Shown piece by piece: positions 12,701 to 33,277 of a stretch of 64,000 nucleotides of DNA (position 1 is the first letter of the stretch; every line of letters starts with the position of its first letter). The DNA is from Agelas oroides (lineage: Eukaryota > Porifera > Demospongiae > Agelasida > Agelasidae). The position numbers and the translations under genes were made by a program. Location of the stretch: NCBI GenBank assembly GCA_949130485.1, contig OX422197.1:3044205-3108204 (forward strand), given 5' to 3'. A model generated the notes under the pieces. It was not told where the DNA came from. It saw nothing but the letters and a program-made list of their open reading frames with translations, and searched no databases.

Positions 12701-13115
12701 CAAGCACAAGCACAAGCTGGACAGCAAGGTATTGGCTCTCACCTGATTACAGTCCCACACTCCGATGCTTACAGAATTTAGCCTTAACTTTTTTTTGGTG
12801 TTTTGCTTATCTCAGCAGCAGCTCAGCCAGGACAGGGGCAGCCTGGGCAGGCATCAGGAGACCTGCAGTCTCAGTGGGCAGAATACTACCGGCAGCTTGG
12901 CTATGCTTACTATGGTGGCCAGCCAGGAGGAGCACAACAGGGAGGGGGACAACAATCTAGTCCAGGAGCAGGTGGTGGTGTCGGTGGTGGGCCTGGAGGC
13001 CCTGAGCCAAAGGTTTGCGTAGCGTCTATGTACACATTACTGCATGCATAGGTGGGTAGGTTTGGTGAAGTGACATGTGATTTGTGTGCATTGCTGTCTC
13101 TTTCCTTTGTAGTGA
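747..13115 (+). CDS. FUBP: Far-upstream-element-binding protein (FUBP/KHSRP-like), 3' part: KH3, KH4 and Tyr/Gln-rich tail
   Basis: This is a single-stranded nucleic-acid-binding regulator of transcription and RNA processing. Exons by splice signals and phase are 747-849, 1917-2011, 8469-8586, 9440-9541, 10109-10167, 10929-10966, 11081-11201, 11927-11945, 12630-12728 and 12816-13012. They total 951 nt, exactly 317 codons. Residues 1-66 form a KH domain with GXXG loop GRNG and resemble FUBP KH3. Residues about 90-159 form a second KH domain with loop GKGG and resemble KH4. The rest is Gly/Gln/Ala-rich and carries two tyrosine motifs (AWTAYYQQL and QWAEYYRQL), the hallmark of the FUBP activation tail. 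KH1, KH2 and the start codon are missing, so the gene enters from the left edge. After residue 317 either an intron leads straight to a TGA at 13113, or the exon reads on to a TAG at 13049. Family assignment is firm; FUBP1, FUBP3 and KHSRP cannot be separated here. Confidence 0.93.
1094..1475. mobile_element. pogo/Tigger-like MITE
   Basis: The ends are CAGTGGACCCTCACTTATCC and, on the right, GGATAAGTGAGTGTCTACTG, flanked by TA on both sides. The CAGTG terminus with a TA duplication is typical of pogo/Tigger elements. The 382 bp contain no transposase ORF, so it is non-autonomous. It lies in the FUBP intron between the two KH3 exons. Confidence 0.75.
2098..2290 (-). repeat. Dispersed repeat, copy 1 (inverted relative to copy 2 at 49.6 kb)
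   Basis: The reverse complement of this stretch matches 49574-49710 over the segments GTATGCTATCATGAAATGCT, CTTAGAGCCACCAT and GTTTATGGATACATT in the same order. No coding capacity is visible. The copies are diverged, with several small indels. Confidence 0.6.
3943..3969. mobile_element. 27-bp hairpin element, TAGCCTCG family, with 9-bp target duplication
   Basis: The element begins TAGCCTTGTTCCC and ends GGGAACGAGGCCA, so it is almost entirely an inverted repeat. It is flanked on both sides by the exact 9-mer AGCTCAAGC (3934-3942 and 3970-3978). The same termini and the same duplication length recur at 14780, 31342, 35139 and 38061. Confidence 0.75.
4627..4774. repeat. Foldback (hairpin) element with about 50-bp arms
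   Basis: The left arm contains GGCAATATGGCTGGATATTG and the right arm contains its reverse complement CAATATCCAGCCATATTGCC. The outer ends are TATATTTGATG and CATCAAATATA. The two arms are separated by about 45 bp. No ORF is present; it is probably a MITE, of unknown superfamily. Confidence 0.65.
5739..6227 (+). CDS. Tandem-repeat ORF built of about 15-residue CYWKDPETKRASSHA-like units
   Basis: This open frame of 162 codons starts at an ATG and ends TAG. Residues about 25-145 are eight imperfect copies of a 15-19 residue unit centred on YWKDPETKR, YWEDPE or YWRNPDKKR, encoded by 45-bp DNA repeats. The tail is basic (LKAAKAKLKWYRRYY). Trp, Asp-Pro and Lys-Arg are kept between units while other positions vary, which suggests some past selection on the protein. 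I recall similar Tyr-x-x-Asp-Pro-x-Lys-Lys-Arg repeats from transposon-associated proteins of sponges and cnidarians; that is memory and not proof. There is no neighbouring partner gene and it lies inside a FUBP intron. It could be a relic of a larger transposon protein. Confidence 0.5.
   Translation: MSARNERSTSRTTCETKGEKRQSSRNNYWKDPEKHRVSSRAFSHACYWKDPETKRASSHACYWKDPETKRVSSHACYWKDPETKRASSHTRYWEDPETKRASSRASSHTRYWEDPEKGRAASRISSHSCYWRNPDKKRAAARMTNLKAAKAKLKWYRRYYAS
6992..8064. mobile_element. Non-autonomous transposon with about 125-bp terminal inverted repeats
   Basis: Positions 6992-7128 and 7937-8064 are near-perfect reverse complements. The outer ends are AAGTCACAAAAAAGTTTTCT and AGAAAACTTTTTTGTGACTT. 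The interior is rich in CCACACAA-type and TTTAGTTATAGTT-type low-complexity sequence with no transposase. I could not find a clear target duplication. Apparent ORFs across the arms are mirror images of each other and are not genes. Confidence 0.75.
8673..8775. repeat. Polypyrimidine tract, C-rich with TCT interruptions
   Basis: A run of CCCCCCTCTCCCCCCTCCCC-type sequence occupies about 100 bp. It lies in the intron separating the two exons of KH4. The apparent poly-Pro and poly-Gly reading frames are artefacts of composition. Confidence 0.85.
8841..8978 (+). repeat. Tandem duplication, 69 bp x 2
   Basis: Two almost identical 69-bp units begin AGTCCCGTTGCTGGTGCTTC at 8841 and 8910. They differ at only one or two positions, so the duplication is recent. 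They are inside a FUBP intron, and the frame through them is not connected to the KH reading frame. Confidence 0.85.
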
Positions 13116-13570
13116 ACTGCGTTATGTTGATGCACTATTTTGCCAGTGACATTGCTATTTTGCACATGGTTCTCTGATGTTCTACTCGGACTTGCATATC
13201 CTGTTATTATAATGTACAACTCCTCTGTAAGATAGCCCTGTTTAAGTTTATTTTGTATCAGACTATAGGAAAAGTTGCCGGAAAAAGGTATATGATTACT
13301 TATGTATTACGCTTTTTTTTATTAGTGCTATAGTGATACTCATTAAACTTGGTAACTCTGTGTATTCACACTTGTGTTATGGTATAATATCCACTTCTTT
13401 TCGTCAGTTTGCATGCCCGTAGATATGAAGCACCGGTAGAGGAAAACGTGCACAAACAAAACCCCTTGCTGGTTGGTCACTACATGACATTACCAGGTGA
13501 TGGATTTTGATGACCATGGTGATACTGTATTTCCATGTAAGCCCCAAGCTCCTTTGGGGCTTGGGGAGGT

Positions 13571-13704
13571 GTGAATAGATCGTCTTTATGATGTGCACTT
13601 GTCAATACCTTTGACTTTGATGCTTTTCTGATGCACTGTGAATAGATCCTCTTTATCATGTGCACTTGTCAATACCTTTGACTTTGATGCTTTTCTGATG
13701 CACT
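13571..13704 (+). repeat. Tandem duplication, 67 bp x 2
   Basis: Units starting GTGAATAGATC at 13571 and 13638 are nearly identical, and a third copy starts at 13705 but stops after a few bases. No gene is associated with it. Confidence 0.85.
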
Positions 13705-14779
13705 GTGAATCTTTTGCTAAAGCAGTGGTTGCTTGATGTGTGCATATTGCAAATGCTTTTGGCTTCAATTCTGAAAGGTTGCACCATGCTCAGCTGTTGA
13801 AGTTGCCACTCACTACAGAAAGGGTAACAAAACACAATGACAATGCACTTCCATGTTACGATGTTTGCTACTGCTGTGTGTCTTCATGAACTGCATTGCA
13901 TTCATGCATGGATGTGATTGCTATCGTTGCTGGAAAAGTAACTTGTTCTCTCAACTGCATTAACTCCTTGTTTACGCATACCATATATTTGTGAGTGATT
14001 TTTTAACATTGGGGGTATGCAGCAATAAATAGGAGCTAACCCAAGCTATGATTGCTAAATTTTCATGATTTGAAAGTATCTTAACAGGTGAAGACATCCA
14101 GGGGGATTGGAGGTCTGCTATTAGGTATAGTAGTGAGCCGTGTGGTGTCGTTATGTGTAGATGGCAGTGTTTTACCTTCCATTGTGGTGCATTCTAAACT
14201 TAGAAGTTGCATGCAGTGTTTGTTGTTTCAACTTGAGCAGGTACAAGCTTGAAGATGGGTTGCTTCTACCTTTTTGTGTCCTGGCATGAATCTTGCTTAT
14301 GAACATTGTGTACTATTGTGTACATGGCAGGTTTACTAGACTTAAGTTGACTTGTGTATTTCGTTTAGCATTGACGCTAACTTGTTAGTATTCAATTAAC
14401 CTGAAAGTGACAACCAAGTGTATAACTGCAATTCAATTTCAATATTTTGCCTTGTTGCTCTAATAATGAGAAACAGCCAAGCGAACACCTTCACTTCAAT
14501 ATTCCAATTTGTGTCTACTGTGATTGGATTAGGGGAGGCGTTATGGCTTCTGTCAGCCTTCATTAAGTGATATTCAGAACTTTGTCATAGTAGGACTGTA
14601 ATAGTGGAGTGAGAACAAAACTACGGATGGGGCTATGAGGAAAATCTGTTACTGGGATGATAGGTATCATCGTCCTGCCACTGTTATCACATTGTACAAT
14701 CAGTTGACCACCATGAAATTTGACCAAACACCTGTATAAAGGTTTACCTGCACTGATGTCAATTGATACCACACATATT

Positions 14780-15166
14780 TAGCCTCGTTCCCAGGCCGTT
14801 CCCGGCTCCAGTTTTGATCGCTTGCAGTATAAAAACGGAGGGGAAGGCCTGGGAGAAAGAGTCACGTGCGTGACGTCAGGTAGACGTGAGGGGGAGCGGT
14901 GCCCGACGAAGAATCTCGAGGTCCTTCTTGTAATATCTTGTCCAAGAACTTGAGACTGTAACATTCGAAAGACAGCGTCAATACAGCTCGTTGTATGAGA
15001 GACTCGAGGCTGATCAACGCAAAGTTTGTGAATTACAATGATCGGGCACCGCCCCCCTTCACGTCTACCTGACGTCACGCACGTGACTCTTTCTCCCAGG
15101 CCTTCCCCTCCATTTTTATACTGCGTGATCAAAACTGGAGCCGGGAATGGCCTGGGAACGAGGCTA
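14780..15166. mobile_element. 387-bp MITE, TAGCCTCG family, about 125-bp inverted repeats, 9-bp target duplication
   Basis: The ends are TAGCCTCGTTCCCAGGCC and GGCCTGGGAACGAGGCTA. Arms of about 125 bp match with a handful of mismatches around a 135-bp centre. The element is flanked by the exact 9-mer ACACATATT at 14771-14779 and 15167-15175. Long inverted repeats with a 9-bp duplication suggest a Mutator-like element, but no transposase is present to prove it. It is the largest and best-defined member of the TAGCCTCG family here. Confidence 0.9.
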
Positions 15167-17228
15167 ACACATATTGCCATTGATGTTTTGTACAAGCTGT
15201 AAGCCAAGCTGGTGGCTCAAGATTGGGATGTGGAATTGAGGTGAAAAAGCTCTATACATTTTCTTAAGTGTCTGAACAAATCACCAAGGACTGTCATTTC
15301 CAATTTCAAGTAGGTTAGGTGTTGATGAAATCATACTCACTTTACTGGTCTCTTATCCAATCAGTTGTTGGAGAACTGCGTTAATGTTTGGACAAACCAC
15401 AGGGCGTGGTGTACCTGAACCTCAACATGAATACTTTACCTGTGGCATAGCTACAAGTTAGCAAGTGGTACTTTATGTTGTGGTGATGTCATATAACAAG
15501 ATCATAGAAGCTTGCTTCCTGAATATATAGAGTTCTGTGGTGGATCACAAAAAGTTGCCATCTGCACAAAACTCCATACGTTGACAATTAAATTTTATTA
15601 CCATATGCCTGAAGACTTCCATAATAGCCCAGATTTCACCACTGCAACATCAAGGTGGTTAATTTTGTGACTATATACTGAAAAGGTCTCTTGTGGTGGT
15701 GGTACCACTAGCTTATCCTCCCACCATCCGCTAAACAAAATCTTGACGGTAGAAAGGCCAGTATACTGTGACCATATTCTCAATGTGTACTTGTAACAAT
15801 GTTGGATGCATACCACTTGCTTGCACCTTCTGTCACCTGCATCCCAAGTGAAAAAAAAACGGTGTATAATTTGTACTTGCACATCCAAGCACATGTTGTG
15901 ATGGTGAAGCCACTCAGGGCAAACATGCTGAATACAGAGTTTACACAAGTCATGCTACTAGCTGTGGATACGAAACTTGTGTGGCCTTTACTTTCTTCCA
16001 TATTCTTCCCTCGGCTTTTTATTTCTTTCCACTTGGGGTGTAATTTGAGGTGATCATTGTGGGGCATTTCTCCAGCATTTCTCCAGCATGCCCTTGGTGT
16101 TGTTGGTGTACTAAAGGTTGCTACAACTGGTTACTGTAGAAAGTGTGTGATGCAATAGCCAATACACAGACAAGCAAGTGTTGAAATAAACAGGTTAATG
16201 TAAGTGTATGGTGCAATAGACAATGCACAGGTTTGAAATAAACCTTTCAAGTAATCTCGAAACTGTTATTGGACCAGCTTTGGTTGAGCATTTAACTTGT
16301 ACGTAGCTGCAACTCTGCTGCTGCTAGACAGTTTGGACTCCTGTAAGTAGTGCTAGTCTTGCTGTGGTTGGTAGTGCCTATGGATCTCTTAGTGAGGGAA
16401 GTAAGCTTACCAGGTATAATGGGGAAATGAAGGTTAGTTCAATGCCATTTTACTCCTGCAATGCTTCTATGGGCAGTGCACTATTCTAGCTAGATACTTA
16501 CACAGGCTGAACAATTGTTACTTAGGCGGCCATATGCCCTCTTGGGATGACTCAAGAGAGCATAACGTGCGAGTACTGTAGAATGTGGTTTGTCATTGCC
16601 ACCCAACCTCTCATTACCAGTTGGAGTGCAGAAAATGTGGGCAAGCTTTGCGTGTGATTTAGTTGCATGATTTAGTGCACAGGCCACAGTAGTTAGATCA
16701 TGCACTCTTTATGACGAGTGCACTAGCTAAAACAACAACCCTACAATGATACAACCCCACTAGGCAACCCTACAATGAACAGTGAATGTCTAGACAACTG
16801 ATCTGAAGCAGAGGTAGTTGAAGGACTTCTGTTGAAGTGAGTACAATGTGCTTGGAGATGCAAGTTTTGATGCATGAAATTCATAACACCTATATGTCAA
16901 CCTTTTAGCCCTTTAAACACTGAATTTTTTTCACTGGAGATTAGTTTTAGCCTAAGCATGCCTTTAACGCACCGTATCTCCATTTGTGTCAAGGCTCTGA
17001 CTCCAAAGCTGAGGCCAACTCCACTTCTAGCCTTAGCAAGCAGACACGTGACCTTAACCACGCCCCCTCATTAACGAGCATGCAATGGTCAGCACTCTCG
17101 ATTGGCAAACACCCGCTTAGAGCCCAAGAAGCCTTCCCTGCCAGAAATGAACCCCCTGAAAGGTGAGAGTAGCATTTTCTAAGCCTGCTCATGCAGCCAG
17201 GCCAAGAGTTGGCCCACCCGGTGCCAAC

Positions 17229-17609
17229 CACGGTCCTTTTGCAGCCAAGCCTAGCAGCTGCCATGTGCACAGCACCCTGCGGGTGACCCCACCCACCTCC
17301 CCCTGTCCCACCACGGTCCTTTTGCAGCCAAGCCTAGCAGCTGCCATGTGCACAGCACCCTGCGGGTGACCCCACCCACCTCCCCCTGTCCCACCACCCC
17401 CTGTCCCACCACGGTCCTTTTGCAGCCAAGCCTAGCAGCTGCCATGTGCACAGCACCCTGCGGGTGACCCCACCCACCTCCCCCTGTCCCACCACCCCCT
17501 GTCCCACCACGGTCCTTTTGCAGCCAAGCCTAGCAGCTGCCATGTGCACAGCACCCTGCGGGTGACCCCACCCACCTCCCCCTGTCCCACCCACCTCCCC
17601 CTGTCCCAC
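17229..17609 (+). repeat. Minisatellite, four units of 83-98 bp
   Basis: Units beginning CACGGTCCTTTTGCAGCCAA start at 17229, 17312, 17410 and 17508. The 83 versus 98 bp difference is an extra CCACCCCCTGTCCCA. The array lies between weak inverted ends (AGCCCTTTAAAC near 16908 and GTTTAAAGGGTT near 17703) that could belong to a larger MITE. Frames through the array in both directions are composition artefacts. Confidence 0.85.
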
Positions 17610-18273
17610 CCTTTCTGCTGACGCAGAACCTGCGCGCCAGCGCGCAGAGACTATCTTTTCTGCGCAGTGCGCAGTATGACGTTATCAAAAGTGTACTATA
17701 GGGTTTAAAGGGTTAACTAGCTTCACAGTTCATGAAGTAGCACCATTGTTCCAATTTGGTGAGTTTGATCATAATTATACAGTCACTGTAGCCAAAATAC
17801 CCTACTGTCACCAGGTCCCGTGAGTGGTATCACCAGTAGACGACCCTTTTCTGAGCATTCCGTTCCCATGGTAATTGGAGGTTGAGTACTAACTATATAT
17901 GGAGGTCAGTACTCATGCTGATGTGGGTGACATGAACATGCATTGTACAGCAATTTTTGGAAAAGCCAGACAGGAAGCAGTATACCCAAGTTATTGACAG
18001 TTTTCACTGAACTTCTCACTGAGTTTCATGTATGTCCCTTGACCTCCAATATGATGTAATACCATGGGAACTGAATGCTCAGAAAGGGTCTATTACGCCA
18101 GCATTATTTTGAGCATAATCATTGCTGTCAGTCATCAACCATCAAGTGAGCATTTTTGGAAATTCATTTGCAAATCACATGAATCCAGTGCAGCTGCATG
18201 CGCTGGTGTCTGTTGCCAGCGTAACTGGCAGTATTGTCGAATCTGCCAATGCAGCTATAAAATAAACTAGCTG

Positions 18274-18373
18274 ATCATGTTTCAAGTGATTGCATGGGAT
18301 CAAGTAGCTGAGAAGCAGCTGATATCATGTTTCAAGTGAAATGCATGGGATCAAGTAGCTGAGAAGCAGCTAA
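18274..18373 (+). repeat. Tandem duplication, 50 bp x 2
   Basis: ATCATGTTTCAAGTGA followed by GCATGGGATCAAGTAGCTGA occurs twice in direct orientation, starting at 18274 and 18324. Confidence 0.8.
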
Positions 18374-18489
18374 ATCGCAACTAAACAAGCTTTATTGGTA
18401 ATAAAACTATGAGTGTCACAGGACCAGGGGAGTTACCTGGGGCTGATGCCCTTGATCCCCTGCTCCCTCTTCCTTTGTAAATGACAATC

Positions 18490-18815
18490 TTTTCCAATTT
18501 CACAGGTGTGTCTCTATCAGCACCATCTTCCTCCACTAATGGATGTTGTGTGGCACTTCTTTGTACAATTTTGAGTCTTTAGGGGTCCTCTAGTCTCCCA
18601 ATTTTTGATTGAAAAGTTTGTCAAAGTGTGACAAGTTGCCAACTATGGCGACAGTCTAAGATCAAGAATATCAAATCTATGTCTCGAGGTGGGAGGCTGA
18701 AGGACCCCAAAAGTCTAGTTGTACTTAGAACCTTTTTTCCAATCCCACACAACATCCATTGGTGAAAGGAAATAGTTCTAAGAGGGTTGGGAGGGCACAC
18801 AAGTGAAATTAGATC
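18490..18815. repeat. Foldback element with about 150-bp imperfect arms
   Basis: AATGGATGTTGTGTGG on the left pairs with CCACACAACATCCATT on the right. GTCTTTAGGGGTCC pairs with GGACCCCAAAAGTC. AATTTCACAGGTGTG pairs with CACACAAGTGAAATT. The order is mirrored about a centre near 18650. No ORF or target duplication was identified. Confidence 0.65.
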
Positions 18816-19832
18816 AGATTCATGTACATGTAATTGTGTGTACAAAACATTTTTAAGGGAGAGCAGGTGCTGGTGGTGGTTTATTATGCCAAAGAAACTG
18901 TAATGTTTGGTAAAAACTTATAGGTATAAGTCACTACTTGCAGGACCTGATGATACAAGTTACTACTTAACCAGTGATAGTTAGCAAGTGTTTTTGTTAC
19001 GCATGAGTTAACAAGTCTTCCCTCTCTGGAAAATCAGTATGTCTGAAGTCATATGTTCATGCAGCCAATAAATGTTGGGCCACTAGGATACTATTTGACA
19101 GTACCCATTTGGAATAGCTACTGTTATTAAAACTAAACCTGCAACTAGTGTTGCCTGTTATATTATCAACTGGTGTTAGCTATGTATTTCAATCCAGGCT
19201 GGTTTCATGGTTGCATACAGATGCATGTCAAGATTTGAAAGTGGGTCCAAGCTTGTTAAATCAATTAAGGGAAAAGCCTTCACAAGGAGTACAGGCTCAA
19301 CTGAAGCAGAGGCAGTTAGTTAGTTTTGTGTGGTCTGGCCACCATCAGACTAGAGACCAGTAAGGCAGTCTCATCCAAAGGCTTCCATGCATCTTGCCAA
19401 CAAACATTCAGTACAGTACTGTGTGATCTCCTTGTTCTGAGGCTCCCTCTTCTTTGCAGTGTTCTCTCTTTCCCAGTGTTTTCCATTCTTTGGTATGGAG
19501 TTTACAAGGTTAAGGGAGAACTGCATCAGAAAACATTGGAGTTGTATTACAGAACACTGAGAACTGAGAGAGCAGTGAAAACAATTGAGAACATGAACAT
19601 GGAGTGGATCAACTTAGCAAATTAAAGAGGAGAGAACCTGGAGAATCGTACCGTTGTTACAACTCGGGCTCCTCCCACACATAGCCCCATGCTAATTTTA
19701 GTCCACGGGCTTGCATGGGAGCTAAAATCTGGGAGTGGCCTGGGATTGAGGGTAGGGTATATATTATCTATGCATGGTTAGTAAACAGTGTCACGAGATT
19801 TTGGAAATCGAGACTCTATTCGAGTGCAGAAT

Positions 19833-27590
<7,758 letters not shown>

Positions 27591-28479
27591 TAACTAAACT
27601 TATTCTAACAATTGTAATCAAATAGGATCTAACAATTGAACTTGCAACTGATTAGAAAGACATAGCTTTGTGTAGTTTTTTTTTTTTTTTTCGTGTGTTT
27701 TTATATTGATTTATATTATCTTCACAATTGCTGGTAATGGCACAGCCTATTACTTTTAAACTAGAGAGGAAATACTGCAAGTGAGAACCGGCATGGGAAC
27801 AAGGATGTGGCTATTATATCATCTTCCTCTGGAGTCACCATGTCTGCCAAAAGTGAAAGAAAATCTCAGTGGTGGGAGAAATTAATAATTAATAACTGTG
27901 GTATTTTCAAAGTGGGTTCATTTAACATAATTATGTTCATAGCTGCAGTAGCAAGAATTGACCAAATGATCAATGCTATATATATACACAATAGATCATC
28001 AGATAATTGGAGTACAAAATTAGGTATGTAGCATTGTATGTATATACTGGATGGAGGTACCAGTAGCCTCCCTATCATATCTGGTGATTTGAGGTATATA
28101 ATACATATCTCCCCTGGGGTGGCAGAATACTGCTTGTCATTGGATTTACGTAGCAATTTTTGTTTGTTTGTTTTCAGGCATAGAAACAATAGTCAATTGT
28201 ACACATTGCTGTCACCAGTGAGTATTAATTATTGAAGCATACAATCTATGTGATGTGATGCTTGAATGTATCTGCTAAATACTGCATTGTCAGAACACTT
28301 ACACAAATGATCTGGTAGGATCCAAAACAGAACTGAACCATCTGAATTTCAGTGAACTTGAATGTGAAAGAATTCATTTACATGTACCATAGGATATGAG
28401 CAGACCTATGCCTGGAAATAAAGTGCAAGACACCAATTCCAGTAAACCACATTTTGGTATCCTAGAATTGTGCAGTGGA

Positions 28480-28620
28480 TGTGTGAACACAATTCCCCTT
28501 GCGAGTCTCCCACGTTTGGGGAGATTGCAAGCTTCAACTCGGCAGAGTGCAAGCCTGAGTCCCTACCTGGAGGAACCGCCTGATTGATCATGGTATCACC
28601 TGTGGCAGCTAAGTTGACTT
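28480..28620 (+). pseudogene. Dispersed fragment, copy related to 44500-44640
   Basis: The order GGGGAGAT, GCAAGC-TCAAC, CAGTGCAA, CC-ACCT, GCCTGATTGATCA and GGTA, ending in a CTGTG-CAG-TAAG sequence, is shared with 44510-44640. Stops interrupt it in the frames I tried. It is a repeat or a decayed exon; I cannot tell which. Confidence 0.45.
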
Positions 28621-28699
28621 CACACTGATTATGAACAGATGACTTAATGTAGAAGTTTTTTTTTTTTTGTGTTTACCATTTACCACATTTGTTATAGCT

Positions 28700-28949
28700 A
28701 AATGAGGATTGGGAGAAGGCAGAACCTACAGTTTGACCAGGCTCCTTGAAATGAGGATTGGGAGAAGGCAGGAACCTACAGTTTGACCAGGCTCCTTGAA
28801 ATGAGGATTGTGAGAAGGCAGAACCTACAGTTTGACCAGGCTCCTTGAAATGAGGATTGGGAGAAGGCAGAACCTACAGTTTGACCAGGCTCCTTGAAAT
28901 GAGGATTGGGAGAAGGCAGGAACCTACAGTTTGACCAGGCTCCTTGAAA
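28700..28949 (+). repeat. Minisatellite, five units of 49-50 bp
   Basis: Units begin AAATGAGGATTGGGAGAAGG at 28700, 28749, 28799, 28848 and 28897. One unit has GTG for GGG, and alternate units carry an extra G (AGGAACC for AGAACC). Confidence 0.9.
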
Positions 28950-30176
28950 TGCAGACGGAATGTCTGAAGTTATCATTCTCTGGGGATAATATTATTCACA
29001 AGTATCCATGTTACAAAGTGGGATTAGAATTTGGGTCCCATCATGACACTATACAGTGGTGTTTCTACCAGCTAGTGGTGCATGAAAATGGGTTTACCAC
29101 AACTAAAAGAAATAGCTACAAGCACTGAAGCAGTTTTGGATATTGGATCGTGTGACCACTACCAGAAGAAGCATGTGTGTGCATGCATGCACATGTGAGT
29201 GCATGCAGTGGGTAACTTTGCATAACATAAGGGAGATGTGGCTCGTTGATTGTTCATGCATGTGCATGTGCTCATTTGTAATGTAAACATGTAGGCAGTA
29301 ATTAATCGCTAACTGACACACATCAAGGGCTCAAGATATGCATACTTACTACTGATAGTATTAACCTTTCTGTGCCTTTGCCAATCTGGGTCAGGTTTTA
29401 TCACAACGTGTACACATACTCCAAATGATTAGACTGGCTGGATAGTTACCACGCTCACATGCACCATGTGTACAAAGTTAGTAATTAGCACTACTGGTAT
29501 AATTTTATACGTATATCTTAGACATAATTGTACAGTTGCATAAAGGTGTGGTTCAGAATGAACAGCCACGTTATTACTAATGAGTCGCCAATCTGCATGG
29601 CGTAGCTACATGACCTATGTAGGTAGTGCATGAACCTGGTACCTTTGGTGTAAGAATTCACAGCTAAATCAATGTGCTAAGTATAAGTCATACATGACAA
29701 TACATGATGAGCATAGTTAGCTAGTATGCAGGATCACATCACATTCCCAGACATTTGCTTGGGAATGTGGTTTAGCTGTAAGTGTGTATCAACATTCGGT
29801 CTCATACTCCTGTTGTAGGGGGTGTGACCAAAATGTCTATCTTGCTTCAGAGCAATGCATACAGGTTAGCTATTGCAATCCTCTCATACATCCGGGGATA
29901 ACTTATGGCTGCAAAGCGGCTGCTAGCTAATGCTCAGTTTACTGATTTGCAGCCAGAGATCGACCCAGCCTGAGAATTGATGGAGCTCAAACCCAGGAGC
30001 CACTTCCGAAGGCGGTTCCCAGACCCTTTCAGTGCAAGTGGCGGATGAAGCACGGGGTGTTAAGTAGCTCCACCCTCTTTCCTGCTGACGAGTATAATTA
30101 CATGCTGCATGTATAATTCTGCTGCATGTATAATTAGCTACATGCTGCATGAATAATTTTGCTGCATGTAAATTGA

Positions 30177-33277
<3,101 letters not shown>

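Larger units (their letters stand above)
13116..19832. other. Gene-poor interval between FUBP and the GST cluster
   Basis: I find no exon chain with homology here. The supported contents are the 67-bp duplication, a 387-bp MITE at 14780, a minisatellite at 17229, a 50-bp duplication at 18274 and a foldback near 18490. Minus-strand frames around 15600-16060 look weakly protein-like but carry stops and no motif I know. The stretches 13750-14770, 15180-16900 and 18820-19800 have nothing nameable. Confidence 0.55.

Noticed and set aside
14779-15207. Minus-strand ORF of 142 codons
   Set aside because: It runs through both arms of the 387-bp MITE, and its two ends are mirror images.
15598-16067. 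Minus-strand protein-coding gene
   Set aside because: Some segments look protein-like, but frames shift, no domain is recognisable and no splice chain could be built.
17210-18375. CRISPR array
   Set aside because: The repeats are tandem units without unique spacers, in an intron-containing animal genome.
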